DNA of 38,854 nucleotides from CAYSPU01 sp964432995 (GTDB lineage: Bacteria > Verrucomicrobiota > Verrucomicrobiia > Limisphaerales > JAHDYP01). The notes below the pieces were generated by a model, which had not been told where the DNA came from, did not search any database, and worked only from the letters and a program-made list of their open reading frames with translations. Each line of letters begins with the position of its first letter. Position 1 is the first letter of the stretch. Shown here in pieces: positions 23,861 through 31,937 of this stretch. The position numbers and the translations under genes are program-made. Where the stretch lies: NCBI GenBank assembly GCA_964432995.1, contig CAYSPU010000013.1:1-38854 (forward strand). The letters run 5' to 3'.

Positions 23861-26397
23861 TGACCGAGCGCCTGCCCATCTACGACGTCGAACGGGAGCT
23901 GGTGGAGCAGGTGCGCGCCGGGCGGCGTCTGCTGGTGCAGGCCCCGACGGGTTCGGGGAAGTCCACGCAGGTGCCCCAGATGCTCCTGCGTCACGGGTTG
24001 CTGGATCGGGGGCAGGTGGTGGTGCTGCAGCCGCGACGGCTGGCCGCACGGATGCTCGCCGCGCGGGTCGCCCGCGAACTCCAGGTCGAGTTGGGCCAGG
24101 AGGTCGGTTACCAGGTCCGCCTCGACAACGTGACCAGCGGCCGCACCCGCATCCGCTACGTCACCGAAGGCATCCTGCTCCGACAACTCATCGAGGACCC
24201 CGCTCTTTCGGGAGTGCAGGCGGTCATCTTCGACGAATTCCACGAACGCCACCTCTACGGCGACATCACCCTGGCCCGCGCCCTGGACTTGCAGGAAAGC
24301 CAGCGTCCGGACCTTCGGATCCTGGTGATGTCCGCCACGCTCCCCGCGCGGCTCCTCTCGCAATACCTGCAGCCGTGCCACCTGCTGGCCTCGGAAGGAC
24401 GCACCTTCCCCGTCGACATCGAGCATCTTCCGACGAGGGGCGGGCGCGATGCCGAACCGATCTGGGAACAGGCGGCGGAGGCGTTTGCCCGCCGGGTGGA
24501 CCGCGCCGAAGGCGGAGATGTGCTCGTCTTCATGCCCGGCGGCTTCGAGATTCAACAGACGATCGAAGCCCTGCGCCGAACGCCCGAGGCCAAGGGATAC
24601 CTGCTGCTGCCGCTGCACGGCGAACTCGCGCCGGGCGACCAGGACGCGGCCGTCGCGCGCTACGACCGTCCCAAGGTCGTGGTCGCCACGAACGTGGCCG
24701 AGACTTCCCTGACCATCGACGGTGTCCGGTTGGTGATCGACAGTGGCCTGGCCCGCATCCCGCGTTACGACCCGCATCGGGGGATCAACACGCTGTGGAT
24801 TGAGCCGATCAGCCAGGCTTCCGCCGACCAGCGCGCCGGCCGCGCGGGCCGCACCGCCCCCGGATACTGCGTCCGCCTCTGGTCCGAGCGCGATCATCAG
24901 GATCGGCCCCGACACGAGCTTTCCGAGGTGCAGCGCCTGGACCTGTCCGAGGTGGTGCTCACGCTGAAGGCGGCCGGGGTTGCGGACCTGAACCGATTCC
25001 GCTGGCTGGAGCCGCCATCGGAAAAGGGCCTCGTGGATGCTGAGGAACTGCTCCGCGACCTGGGCGCGCTGGGCGATGGCGGTGGCATCACGCCGTTGGG
25101 CCGGAAGATGCTCGCCTTTCCCGTTCATCCGCGGTACGCGCGCCTGCTGTTGGCGGCACACGACTACGGTTGTGTGCGGCAGGCCGCCCTGATCGCCGCG
25201 CTCACCCAGGGCCGCGATCTCCTCGTGCGGGGCTCGGGTCGGGAGGCTGCCGAACGACGCCGTGACCTCTTCGGGGAGCAGGCGACGTCCGATTTTTGGA
25301 TCCAGATGCGCGCCTGGCAATATGCGCAGCGACAGCAGTTCCGGACGGAGGCCTGCCGTCAGGTGGGCGTGCACGCGCTGACCGCCCGGCAAGTCGGCCC
25401 GCTCTTCGACCAGTTCCTGCGCATTGCCGAACGGGAAGGGCTCGACATCAACACTCGGCCGACGTCGGACGAGGCCATCCAGAAGTGCATCCTCGTCGCT
25501 TTCTGCGATCGGGTTGGCCGTCGCCTGGACCAGGGGACACTCCGCTGTGACCTGGTGCACGGCCGTCGTGGGAACCTCGTTCGGGAAAGCGTCGTGCAGC
25601 ACGCGGAGTTCCTGGTCGCGGCGGAGATCCGGGAAGTCGAAGGCGCGGAGCGCACCGGCAACACCCTGTTGTCGCTGGCCACGGCCATCGAACCGGCCTG
25701 GCTCACGGAGTTGTTCCCTCAGGATGTTGTCCCGGAGGAACGTGTCGAGTTCGATCCGGCCGCCAAGCGGGTGGTGGCGGAGGTGGGGCTCCGCTTTCAC
25801 GATTTGCGGGTGTCGTCGCGGCGGCTGGAGACACCTCCGTTGGAGGCGGCGGCCCGGCTGTTGGCGGAGGAGGTGTTCCGGGGGCGGTTGGTGCTCAAGC
25901 ACTGGGACCACGGCGTCGAGCAATGGATCGTGCGATTGAATCGCCTCTGCGCTTGGTGTCCTGAACTCGCGTTGCCGGCGATCGGGGAGGAAGACCGCCG
26001 GCACCTGCTCGAGCAGATCTGTCACGGAGCCGTGTCGCAGAAGGACATCAAGGATCGGCCGGTGCGACCGGTGGTCGAGGCCTGGTTGTCGGCGGCGCAG
26101 AAGGAGTTGCTCGAACAGCACGCCCCCGAGCGCCTCCGGTTGTCCAACGGACGCACCCCGCGGCTGACCTACGCGGCGGACGGCGAGCCGTTCGTGGCCC
26201 TGCGGATTCAGGAGCTGTTCGGGGTCACGACAACCCCGCGGATTGCCCAGGGGCGGGTTCCCGTCCTGTTCCACATCCTGGCGCCGAACATGCGTCCCGT
26301 GCAGATCACGCAGGATCTGGCCGGGTTCTGGCGCGAGCATTACCCGCGGGCGAAACAGGAACTGCAGCGACGTTACCCGAAACACGAGTGGCGGTAG
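23860..26397 (+). CDS. hrpB: ATP-dependent helicase HrpB
   Basis: 845 residues, the usual length of HrpB. DEAH-box superfamily 2 landmarks in order: GSGKST (31-36), LQPRRLAARMLA (motif Ia), DEFH (125-128), SAT (158-160), VVATNVAETSLTIDGV (motif V) and QRAGRAGR (324-331, motif VI). Past the helicase core are the HA2/winged region (LEPPSEKGLVDAEELLRDLG) and the HrpB-specific C-terminal part ending LAGFWREHYPRAKQELQRRY followed by PKHEW, which sets it apart from HrpA. In E. coli HrpB is a non-essential putative RNA helicase of unclear role. The start codon shares its A with the TGA of the DUF1080 gene, so the two are translationally linked although their jobs seem unrelated. Confidence 0.93.
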   Translation: MTERLPIYDVERELVEQVRAGRRLLVQAPTGSGKSTQVPQMLLRHGLLDRGQVVVLQPRRLAARMLAARVARELQVELGQEVGYQVRLDNVTSGRTRIRYVTEGILLRQLIEDPALSGVQAVIFDEFHERHLYGDITLARALDLQESQRPDLRILVMSATLPARLLSQYLQPCHLLASEGRTFPVDIEHLPTRGGRDAEPIWEQAAEAFARRVDRAEGGDVLVFMPGGFEIQQTIEALRRTPEAKGYLLLPLHGELAPGDQDAAVARYDRPKVVVATNVAETSLTIDGVRLVIDSGLARIPRYDPHRGINTLWIEPISQASADQRAGRAGRTAPGYCVRLWSERDHQDRPRHELSEVQRLDLSEVVLTLKAAGVADLNRFRWLEPPSEKGLVDAEELLRDLGALGDGGGITPLGRKMLAFPVHPRYARLLLAAHDYGCVRQAALIAALTQGRDLLVRGSGREAAERRRDLFGEQATSDFWIQMRAWQYAQRQQFRTEACRQVGVHALTARQVGPLFDQFLRIAEREGLDINTRPTSDEAIQKCILVAFCDRVGRRLDQGTLRCDLVHGRRGNLVRESVVQHAEFLVAAEIREVEGAERTGNTLLSLATAIEPAWLTELFPQDVVPEERVEFDPAAKRVVAEVGLRFHDLRVSSRRLETPPLEAAARLLAEEVFRGRLVLKHWDHGVEQWIVRLNRLCAWCPELALPAIGEEDRRHLLEQICHGAVSQKDIKDRPVRPVVEAWLSAAQKELLEQHAPERLRLSNGRTPRLTYAADGEPFVALRIQELFGVTTTPRIAQGRVPVLFHILAPNMRPVQITQDLAGFWREHYPRAKQELQRRYPKHEWR

Positions 26398-26420
26398 CGG
26401 CCCTGCGCAGAACGGGGCCG
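26398..26420 (+). terminator. Inverted repeat right after hrpB
   Basis: CGGCCC and GGGCCG pair around an 11-base loop, starting at the first base after the hrpB stop, in the convergent space between hrpB and hemC. No T-run is present, so the call is weak. Confidence 0.3.
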
Positions 26421-26530
26421 GCGCGCCACCGCGTAGCAGTGGGCTTCACTTCCCCCACGGATCCAGACAGCTCCGGGGATGCCGGGTTCGTCCATGCCTG
26501 GGGCGGTTCCGATCTGCGGAGAGTGCCCGT

Positions 26531-27556
26531 TCAGCGCAACTGCGCGGCGATAGCCTCGCCCAGCGCTTCGGGCTCGCGAAGATCGCCACGGCCTTCGGCA
26601 TGGCGCCGCGGGCCATCCCGGAAGGAAACCGCTTCGAGGTGCAGGCGCTCGTCGCGGACCTGCGCGCAGGCGGCGACCGGGCTCTGGCACCCGCCGCCCA
26701 TCGCCCGGAGGAACGCGCGCTCCGCCCGCACACACTGCATGGTGTTGTAGTGATTGAGTCGCTCGCAGACGGTTGCCATCCGCTCGTCCCCGGCCCGCAC
26801 TTCGACGCCGATGGCCGCCTGTGCGACGCAGGGGAGGATCACGCGCGGGTCGAGGTAGGTGGCGAGCAGACCGTCGGGCACGGCGTCGCCCGTCAATCTC
26901 CCGTCCGTGCTGACCGCGAAATCGAGGCGCTGGAGGCCGGCTGCGGCCAGGACGAGCGCGTCCAGTTCCGGTTTGTCGGCCAGTTTCTGGAGGCGCGTGA
27001 CGATGTTGCCGCGGATCTCGACGATGCGCAGGTCGTCCCGGGCGGCGAGCAACTGGGCACGGCGACGCGGGCTGCTGGTCGCGACGGCGGCTGCGGGCGG
27101 CAGATCGCGAAGGGTTGAACCGGCGGGGAGACCGCGACGCTCGGCGGCGCCCGGCGACCATTCCAGGGGGTGTGGATTTGCCGCTGCCTCGGCCAGATAG
27201 CGCGCGTCCCGGTAGATCAGCACGTCGCGCACATCCGCACGTTGGGTCACGGCGCCCAGCCGGAGTCCGGCCGGGAGGTCGGTGGGCAGGTCCTTCAGGC
27301 TGTGCACGGCGAGGTCCGCGCGGCTCTTCAATAGCGCAACCTCGAGTTCCTTGGTGAACAGCCCTTTGAGGAGGGACGCGGCCGGTTGCGCCAGCGAGGC
27401 GGTCTGTAATTTGTCGCCCGTGGTTCTGACAGTTCGGATCTCGAACCGAAGCTGGGGGAATGCCCGGCGGCACTGGTCGAAGACGAGATGCGCTTGGGCC
27501 AGCGCCAAGGCGCTGCCGCGCGTGGCAATCACGATGGGTCGGGAGGAGGGTGCCAT
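26531..27556 (-). CDS. hemC: Porphobilinogen deaminase (hydroxymethylbilane synthase)
   Basis: 341 residues. It joins four porphobilinogen units into hydroxymethylbilane in the cytosol. Seen in sequence: IATRGSALALAQAHLVF at the start, VRTTGDKLQ, LFTKELEVALL, ADLAVHSLKDLPTDLPAGL, SSPRRRAQLL, EIRGNIVTRLQKL and the dipyrromethane cofactor site GGGCQSPVAA with Cys290. A 30-residue stretch between about 120 and 150 is longer than in E. coli HemC. The C-terminal domain after Cys290 is short (about 50 residues). It is the last gene of the minus-strand heme operon, 26 bp after hemA. Confidence 0.95.
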   Translation of the reverse strand: MAPSSRPIVIATRGSALALAQAHLVFDQCRRAFPQLRFEIRTVRTTGDKLQTASLAQPAASLLKGLFTKELEVALLKSRADLAVHSLKDLPTDLPAGLRLGAVTQRADVRDVLIYRDARYLAEAAANPHPLEWSPGAAERRGLPAGSTLRDLPPAAAVATSSPRRRAQLLAARDDLRIVEIRGNIVTRLQKLADKPELDALVLAAAGLQRLDFAVSTDGRLTGDAVPDGLLATYLDPRVILPCVAQAAIGVEVRAGDERMATVCERLNHYNTMQCVRAERAFLRAMGGGCQSPVAACAQVRDERLHLEAVSFRDGPRRHAEGRGDLREPEALGEAIAAQLR

Positions 27557-27582
27557 GGATTCAGGCGGAGCGGACGGGGCGT

Positions 27583-28644
27583 TCAGTCGGTTTGCAGGGC
27601 CGCGTCGCCCGGGGAGCGCGGAGGAGACGGTGAGGTTGGCGCGCGCAGCAAGGCGGCCACGCGCTCGCGGATCAGTGCCTCGCAGCGGCTGATTTCCTCC
27701 CGGCGCTGTTGCAGCGAGTCGTCGGCGATGGCCTGCAGGTCGTCGATGTTGTAGAGGTAGACGTTGTCGAGGTCGTTCAAGGCCGGGTCCAGGTTGCGGG
27801 GAACGGCGATGTCAATGAGGAGCAAAGGCCGATGGCGCCGTTCCTTCAAGAGCGGCGCCAACGCCGCCCGGTGCAGCACGTAGCTCGGCGCCGCCGTGCT
27901 GCTGATGACGATGTCGACCCGAAGCAACTCCCGCGTCCAGTCGGCGAAGGGGACGGCGCGACCTCCCAGAGTGGCGGCCAGTGCCGAGGCCCGTTCCGGA
28001 GACCGATTCGTCACCGTGATTTCGCGCGCCCCCCTGCTCAGCAGGGCTCGAGCCGTTTTCTCGCTGGTGTCGCCGGCGCCAATCACCAGCACGGGCCGGT
28101 CTCCCAGGGTGTCGAAGATCCGTTCCGCCAGGTCGACCGCCACCGACGCGACCGAGATGTTGCCGCGTTGGATGTTGGTTTCGGTGCGGACGCATTTGGC
28201 GACGTTGAAAGCCCTCTGGAACGCCCTGTTCAATTCCGGGCCCGTATGCTGGTGGCGGAGCGCCACGTCATAGGCCTTCTTCAGTTGCCCCAGAACCTCC
28301 GTCTCGCCGAGCACCATCGATTCCAGGCCGCAGGCCACGCGAAACAGATGCGTGATGCTGTCGGGCTCCGAGAGAAGACGGAGTTCGTCGCCGGCGGGCA
28401 CCGGTTGGCCCCGGTGTTTGGCCAGGAACTCCCCGAGAGCCGCCAACGTCGCGGCATCGGGCCGAGCCACCGCGGCATAGAGCTCCACCCGGTTGCAGGT
28501 CGAGAGGATCACGCCCTCGCGCGCGAGTCCGGCGCCTCGCAGTTTGGCGAGCGCGTCGGTCGCCTCGCTTTCGGCGAAGGCGAACCGTTCCCGGAGCGCG
28601 ACGGGCGAGGTGTGGTGGCTGAGGCCGATGAGGACAACCGGCAT
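27583..28644 (-). CDS. hemA: Glutamyl-tRNA reductase, short form
   Basis: 353 residues. It reduces glutamyl-tRNA to glutamate-1-semialdehyde, the first step of the C5 pathway to heme. Seen: GLSHHTSPVALRERFAF, the nucleophile Cys50 in STCNRVELY, FRVACGLESMVLGETEVLGQ, the NADPH site VLVIGAGDTSEKTARALL, VTNRSPERA, and VDIVISSTAAPSYVL. The protein stops soon after DLQAIADDSLQQRREEI, so most of the C-terminal dimerisation domain of the 415-430 residue enzymes is missing. The reading frame is intact, so this appears to be a natural short form, not a broken gene. The ATG at 28644 starts five bases after the stop of the HemX/CcsA-like gene. Confidence 0.93.
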   Translation of the reverse strand: MPVVLIGLSHHTSPVALRERFAFAESEATDALAKLRGAGLAREGVILSTCNRVELYAAVARPDAATLAALGEFLAKHRGQPVPAGDELRLLSEPDSITHLFRVACGLESMVLGETEVLGQLKKAYDVALRHQHTGPELNRAFQRAFNVAKCVRTETNIQRGNISVASVAVDLAERIFDTLGDRPVLVIGAGDTSEKTARALLSRGAREITVTNRSPERASALAATLGGRAVPFADWTRELLRVDIVISSTAAPSYVLHRAALAPLLKERRHRPLLLIDIAVPRNLDPALNDLDNVYLYNIDDLQAIADDSLQQRREEISRCEALIRERVAALLRAPTSPSPPRSPGDAALQTD

Positions 28645-28649
28645 GGGTG

Positions 28650-29474
28650 CTACTGGGGATGGTGGATCGGAGACAGGAGGTTGGTGCCCCAAAACGTCAG
28701 GAGCACGAAGACAAAGACGCCGATCGCCCCCCAGGCAAAGCGGCGTCCCCGATAGGCGCGCCGATGGTGAAGCACGAGAAGCGTCAGGTAGAAGCACCAG
28801 ACCAGAATCGACCACAGGATCTTGATGTCCCATACGGACGCCGGCGCCGCCTGGCGATGCAGGTTCTGCGCGCCCACCGCCAGCCCGAGGGTGAGCAGCA
28901 AGACACCCGCTAACACCAACCAGCTCAGCACGCGCTCGAGCCGCTGGATGGGGGGGGGCACCGCCAGAACCGCCCGCGCCCGGTGCTGCTTCAGATCCCG
29001 CTCTTGAAACAGGTACATCGCGCCCGCCACCGCCGAGAGTCCAAACGCCCCGTAGGCCAGCAGGATCATCGAGGCGTGCAGGCTCGACCAGCCACGACTG
29101 AAATCCGGCTCCGGCCCGTGCGTATCCAACTCCGGGAACAAGGCGAACACCCCCACCGCCATCAGCACCGGCGCCGCAAACGCCCCCAGAAACCGAAACC
29201 GCCGCCAGAGACCGACCACCAGGTAGGCCGCCGCGATCGTCCAGAGCACAAACAGAATCGCTTCATACAGATTGCTCACCGGACAGCGGTTGAACGAGAA
29301 ACCCCGCTGGAACATGGCGATCGTGTGCACCCCAAGGGCCAACAGCAGAAGCAGATAGTTCACCCGGTCGTCTCTCCGGAAACCACGCCGCCACAGAAAC
29401 ACGGAGTAGAGACAGCTCACTCCGTACACCGCCACGGCGACGGCGAAGATCGATCGATCGGACAAACCGTTCAC
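28650..29474 (-). CDS. HemX/CcsA-family membrane protein (cytochrome c assembly type)
   Basis: 274 residues with about eight membrane helices, among them FAVAVAVYGVSCLYSVFLW, VNYLLLLLALGVHTIAMFQR, AILFVLWTIAAAYLVVGLW, LHASMILLAYGAFGLSAVAG, WLVLAGVLLLTLGLAVGAQN and WSILVWCFYLTLLVLHHRRA. The sequence SSLHASMILLAYGAF and the later SVWDIKILWSILVW match the CcsA/HemX group, in which a W-D-x-K box follows the tryptophan-rich region; the full W-x-W-D-P-K-E heme box of CcsA is not seen, which favours HemX. Members near hemA are thought to control glutamyl-tRNA reductase level or to handle heme. The GTG at 29474 is chosen because the first helix follows at once; the upstream frame is low-complexity and no Shine-Dalgarno is visible. 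First gene of the heme operon. Confidence 0.8.
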   Translation of the reverse strand: MNGLSDRSIFAVAVAVYGVSCLYSVFLWRRGFRRDDRVNYLLLLLALGVHTIAMFQRGFSFNRCPVSNLYEAILFVLWTIAAAYLVVGLWRRFRFLGAFAAPVLMAVGVFALFPELDTHGPEPDFSRGWSSLHASMILLAYGAFGLSAVAGAMYLFQERDLKQHRARAVLAVPPPIQRLERVLSWLVLAGVLLLTLGLAVGAQNLHRQAAPASVWDIKILWSILVWCFYLTLLVLHHRRAYRGRRFAWGAIGVFVFVLLTFWGTNLLSPIHHPQ

Positions 29475-29526
29475 AGTGCGACAGGTTACGTGACGAACCC
29501 GAAGGCGCAAGCACGCAGAACTCCGA

Positions 29527-29544
29527 TCGCACAGCGCCGCCGCG
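29527..29544. repeat. 18-bp direct repeat, copy 1
   Basis: TCGCACAGCGCCGCCGCG occurs here and again exactly 50 bp later (29577-29594), in the space between the heme operon start and the fucosidase gene. It could mark a pair of regulator sites for either divergent gene, or be a simple duplication. Confidence 0.75.
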
Positions 29545-29576
29545 CCGCTTTCCTGCGACAGTCTCCTGCACCGACT

Positions 29577-29594
29577 TCGCACAGCGCCGCCGCG
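29577..29594. repeat. 18-bp direct repeat, copy 2
   Basis: Exact second copy of the repeat at 29527-29544. It overlaps a short GC-rich inverted repeat (GCGCCG and CGGCGC around CCG). Confidence 0.75.
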
Positions 29595-29723
29595 GCGCCT
29601 GTGGCCCCCCAGACGACAACCAACCCACGCCCTGCCTAACCGGCAGGTTCTCGCGGATGGGCTCAAATCGCGACAGCCGCTCTGGGTTGCGACCCAAAAA
29701 GACTGGCTGATGGCGCGCAGGTA

Positions 29724-31508
29724 ATGAAGAATCCCGCCATGACAACTCTCTTCCCTCGGCTTCCTTTCCGATGGCTGGCGGTCTGGGCCTCCTTCGCCTG
29801 GCTGGCGGGCAGTGGCGGCAGCGCCACGGCCGCGAGCGCGGTATTGCCCGACGAATCGCCCGCCCAACGCGACGCGCGCATGAAATGGTGGCGCGAGGCG
29901 CGCTTCGGCATGTTCATCCACTGGGGCGTTTACTCGGTCCCGGCGGGTACGTATCAGGGCAAGCGGATCGACGGCATTGGCGAGTGGATCATGCATAACG
30001 CCCGGATCCCGACGGCGGAGTATCGGCAATACGCGCGTTCGTTCAACCCGGTGCGGTACGACGCCGACAGGTGGGTGCGCCTGGCGAAGGAGGCGGGAAT
30101 GAAGTACATCGTCATCACGTCCAAGCATCACGACGGCTTCGCCCTGTTCGACTCAAAGGTCACGGACTGGGACGTGGTGGACGCGACGCCCTATGGCAAG
30201 GATTTGTTGAAGCCGCTGGCCGAGGCCTGTCGGAAACACGGCCTGAAGTTGGGATTCTACTACTCCCAGGCGCAGGACTGGAACCACCCCGGCGGGGCCG
30301 CCGCCGGCGGACACTGGGACCCGGCACAGAATGGCAACATGGATGAGTACCTGGACAAGGTCGCCATCCCGCAGGTGCGCGAGATTCTGAGCAATTACGG
30401 CCCGCTGGCGATTCTCTGGTGGGACACGCCGGTCGATATGACCAGGGAACGGGCCGAACGCCTGCTGCCGCTGGTATCCCTCCAGCCCGGCTTGATCACC
30501 AACAACCGACTCGGCGGCGGTTACGCCGGCGACAGCGAGACCCCGGAGCAATTCGTCCCCGCCACGGGCTACCCGAATCGTGACTGGGAAACCTGCATGA
30601 CGATGAACGACACCTGGGGTTTCAAGAGTTACGACGATCACTGGAAGAGCGCCGAAACCCTGATCCGCACCCTGGTGGATATCGCCTCGAAAGGAGGCAA
30701 TTTCCTCCTGAACATCGGCCCGACGTCCGAAGGCCTCATCCCGGAACCGTCCGTGGAGCGACTGCAAGCCGTGGGAAAATGGATGCGCGCCAACGGCGAG
30801 GCCATCTATGCGACCCAGCCCAGTCCCTTCCGGCGACTGCCGTGGGGACGGTGCACGCGACGAGAAGAAGGGAACCGCGTGACTCTGTTTCTGCACGTGT
30901 TCGATTGGCCGGCGGACGGACGGCTGGTCGTGCCGGGGCTCAGGAACGAACCGGGTCGCGTCCGGCTGCTGGCCGGAAAGGGGAGACTGTCCGGCGCGAA
31001 GACCGCCGACGGAGTGGAGATCAAAGTCCCCAACACCGCGCCGGACCCGATCTGCACCGTGATCGAGTTGCGGCTGCGGGGTCCGCTCGAGGTGGTGCCG
31101 TATGTGCTTCGCCAGGCGGCCGATGGCACGGTGGCGCTGCCGGCGGCGGAGGCCACCTGCCACGGGCGCACCATCCAATACGAATCCGGACACAACCGGG
31201 ACAACATCGGATTCTGGACGGACGCGGGCGACTGGGTGGAATGGCCGTTCCAGGTCGATCGTCCGGGCCGGTTCACCGTGACGGCGGAGATCGCCGCGCT
31301 CGGAAGCGGCTCGTTCCGCGTCGAGGTCGGAGGCCAAAGGCTGGAGGGAAAGGCGCCGGTGACGGGCGACTAGGGCACATTCGCGCGAGTGACTCTCGGT
31401 GAGATCACGATTGCGGAGTCGGGGCGCGTGACGCTCGCCGTACGCCCGGTGCGCGACGGCTGGCAGCCGCTGAACTTGCGGTCGGTGGCCCTGCAACCGG
31501 TGCGATGA
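29724..31508 (+). CDS. Exported GH29 alpha-L-fucosidase with an in-frame amber stop near the C-terminus
   Basis: The product up to the TAG at 31371-31373 has 549 residues. A signal peptide (FRWLAVWASFAWLAGSG to ATAASA) leads into a GH29 domain: ARFGMFIHWGVYSVPAGTY, MKYIVITSKHHDGFALFDS, LKLGFYYSQAQDW, LAILWWDTPVD with the likely nucleophile Asp234, DWETCMTMNDTWGF, and SKGGNFLLNIGPTSEG. After the catalytic part come a small beta domain and a C-terminal carbohydrate-binding-like module. The TAG falls inside that module: the same frame goes on for 44 codons (GTFARVTLGEITIAESG and onward to LRSVALQPVR) to a TGA at 31506, and this tail fits the module's expected end, with the TAG where a tyrosine codon is expected. 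The catalytic domain is complete, so the enzyme may still work. ATG 29724 or 29739 could be used. It releases L-fucose from glycans outside the cytosol. Confidence 0.88.
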
Positions 31509-31607
31509 AATGCGAATCATGAATCCAGCACACAGCGTCAACACACTCGTGCCGGCGGGAAGGAGAACGAAACGACGGGTCAGGACGTTGGGCTGAGCTG
31601 CGGTGCG

Positions 31608-31635
31608 GATAAATCGTGCATATGCACGATTTATC
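31608..31635. promoter_or_regulatory. Perfect 28-bp palindrome between convergent genes
   Basis: The half-site GATAAATCGTGCAT is followed directly by its exact reverse complement, centred between 31621 and 31622. It is AT-rich in the outer part, against a GC-rich background. It lies 100 bp after the fucosidase tail and 45 bp beyond the 3' end of the 85-residue gene. No T-run follows on either strand. It could be a two-way terminator hairpin, a regulator site, or a recombination or integration site. Confidence 0.7.
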
Positions 31636-31679
31636 GGGAGAGCCGTTTGCGGGACAAGCGGCTGCGGCCCGCCGTCCCC

Positions 31680-31937
31680 TCAGACGCCGATGTTGTGTCG
31701 TTGTTCGTCCCAGTCGATCCGGAGATCGGGGTGCAAGTCCTCCAGGAGGAACTTCCAGAGCCGGGCGGGAGCCAACAAGTCCGGGTCGCGCAGGGGCAGG
31801 ACCGACGCCACCGCGCGCGCGATCGTCGGATCGTGACAGAGGCTGTAGAGCCGTTTCCATTCCTCCGTGCCGCCGCGCTGGATGAGGTTGAGCCAATCCA
31901 GCGCCGTAGGAGTATCGGTGGTGCGCGATGGAGTCAT
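31680..31937 (-). CDS. 85-residue partner of the nucleotidyltransferase, possible antitoxin
   Basis: A small soluble protein: a disordered N-terminus (MTPSRTTDTPT), then ALDWLNLIQRGGTEEWKRLY, SLCHDPTIARAVASVLPL, DPDLLAPARLWKFLLEDLHP and a polar tail ending NIGV. It is probably all-helical. The ATG overlaps the stop of the upstream nucleotidyltransferase gene (ATGA), so the two are made together. I do not recognise a named family; small proteins of this look are known to me only as hypothetical neighbours of nucleotidyltransferases. It has no helix-turn-helix, unlike the AbiEi antitoxin. The antitoxin role is inferred only from size and coupling; it could equally be a cofactor of the enzyme. 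Confidence 0.65.
   Translation of the reverse strand: MTPSRTTDTPTALDWLNLIQRGGTEEWKRLYSLCHDPTIARAVASVLPLRDPDLLAPARLWKFLLEDLHPDLRIDWDEQRHNIGV

Noticed and set aside
23818..26385. Minus-strand open frame of 855 codons opposite hrpB
   Set aside because: No recognisable domain; the plus strand holds every helicase motif of HrpB in order. GC-rich codon use keeps the antisense frame open.
28493..28913. Plus-strand open frames opposite hemA and the HemX-like gene
   Set aside because: Basic, low-complexity products antisense to well-conserved heme genes.
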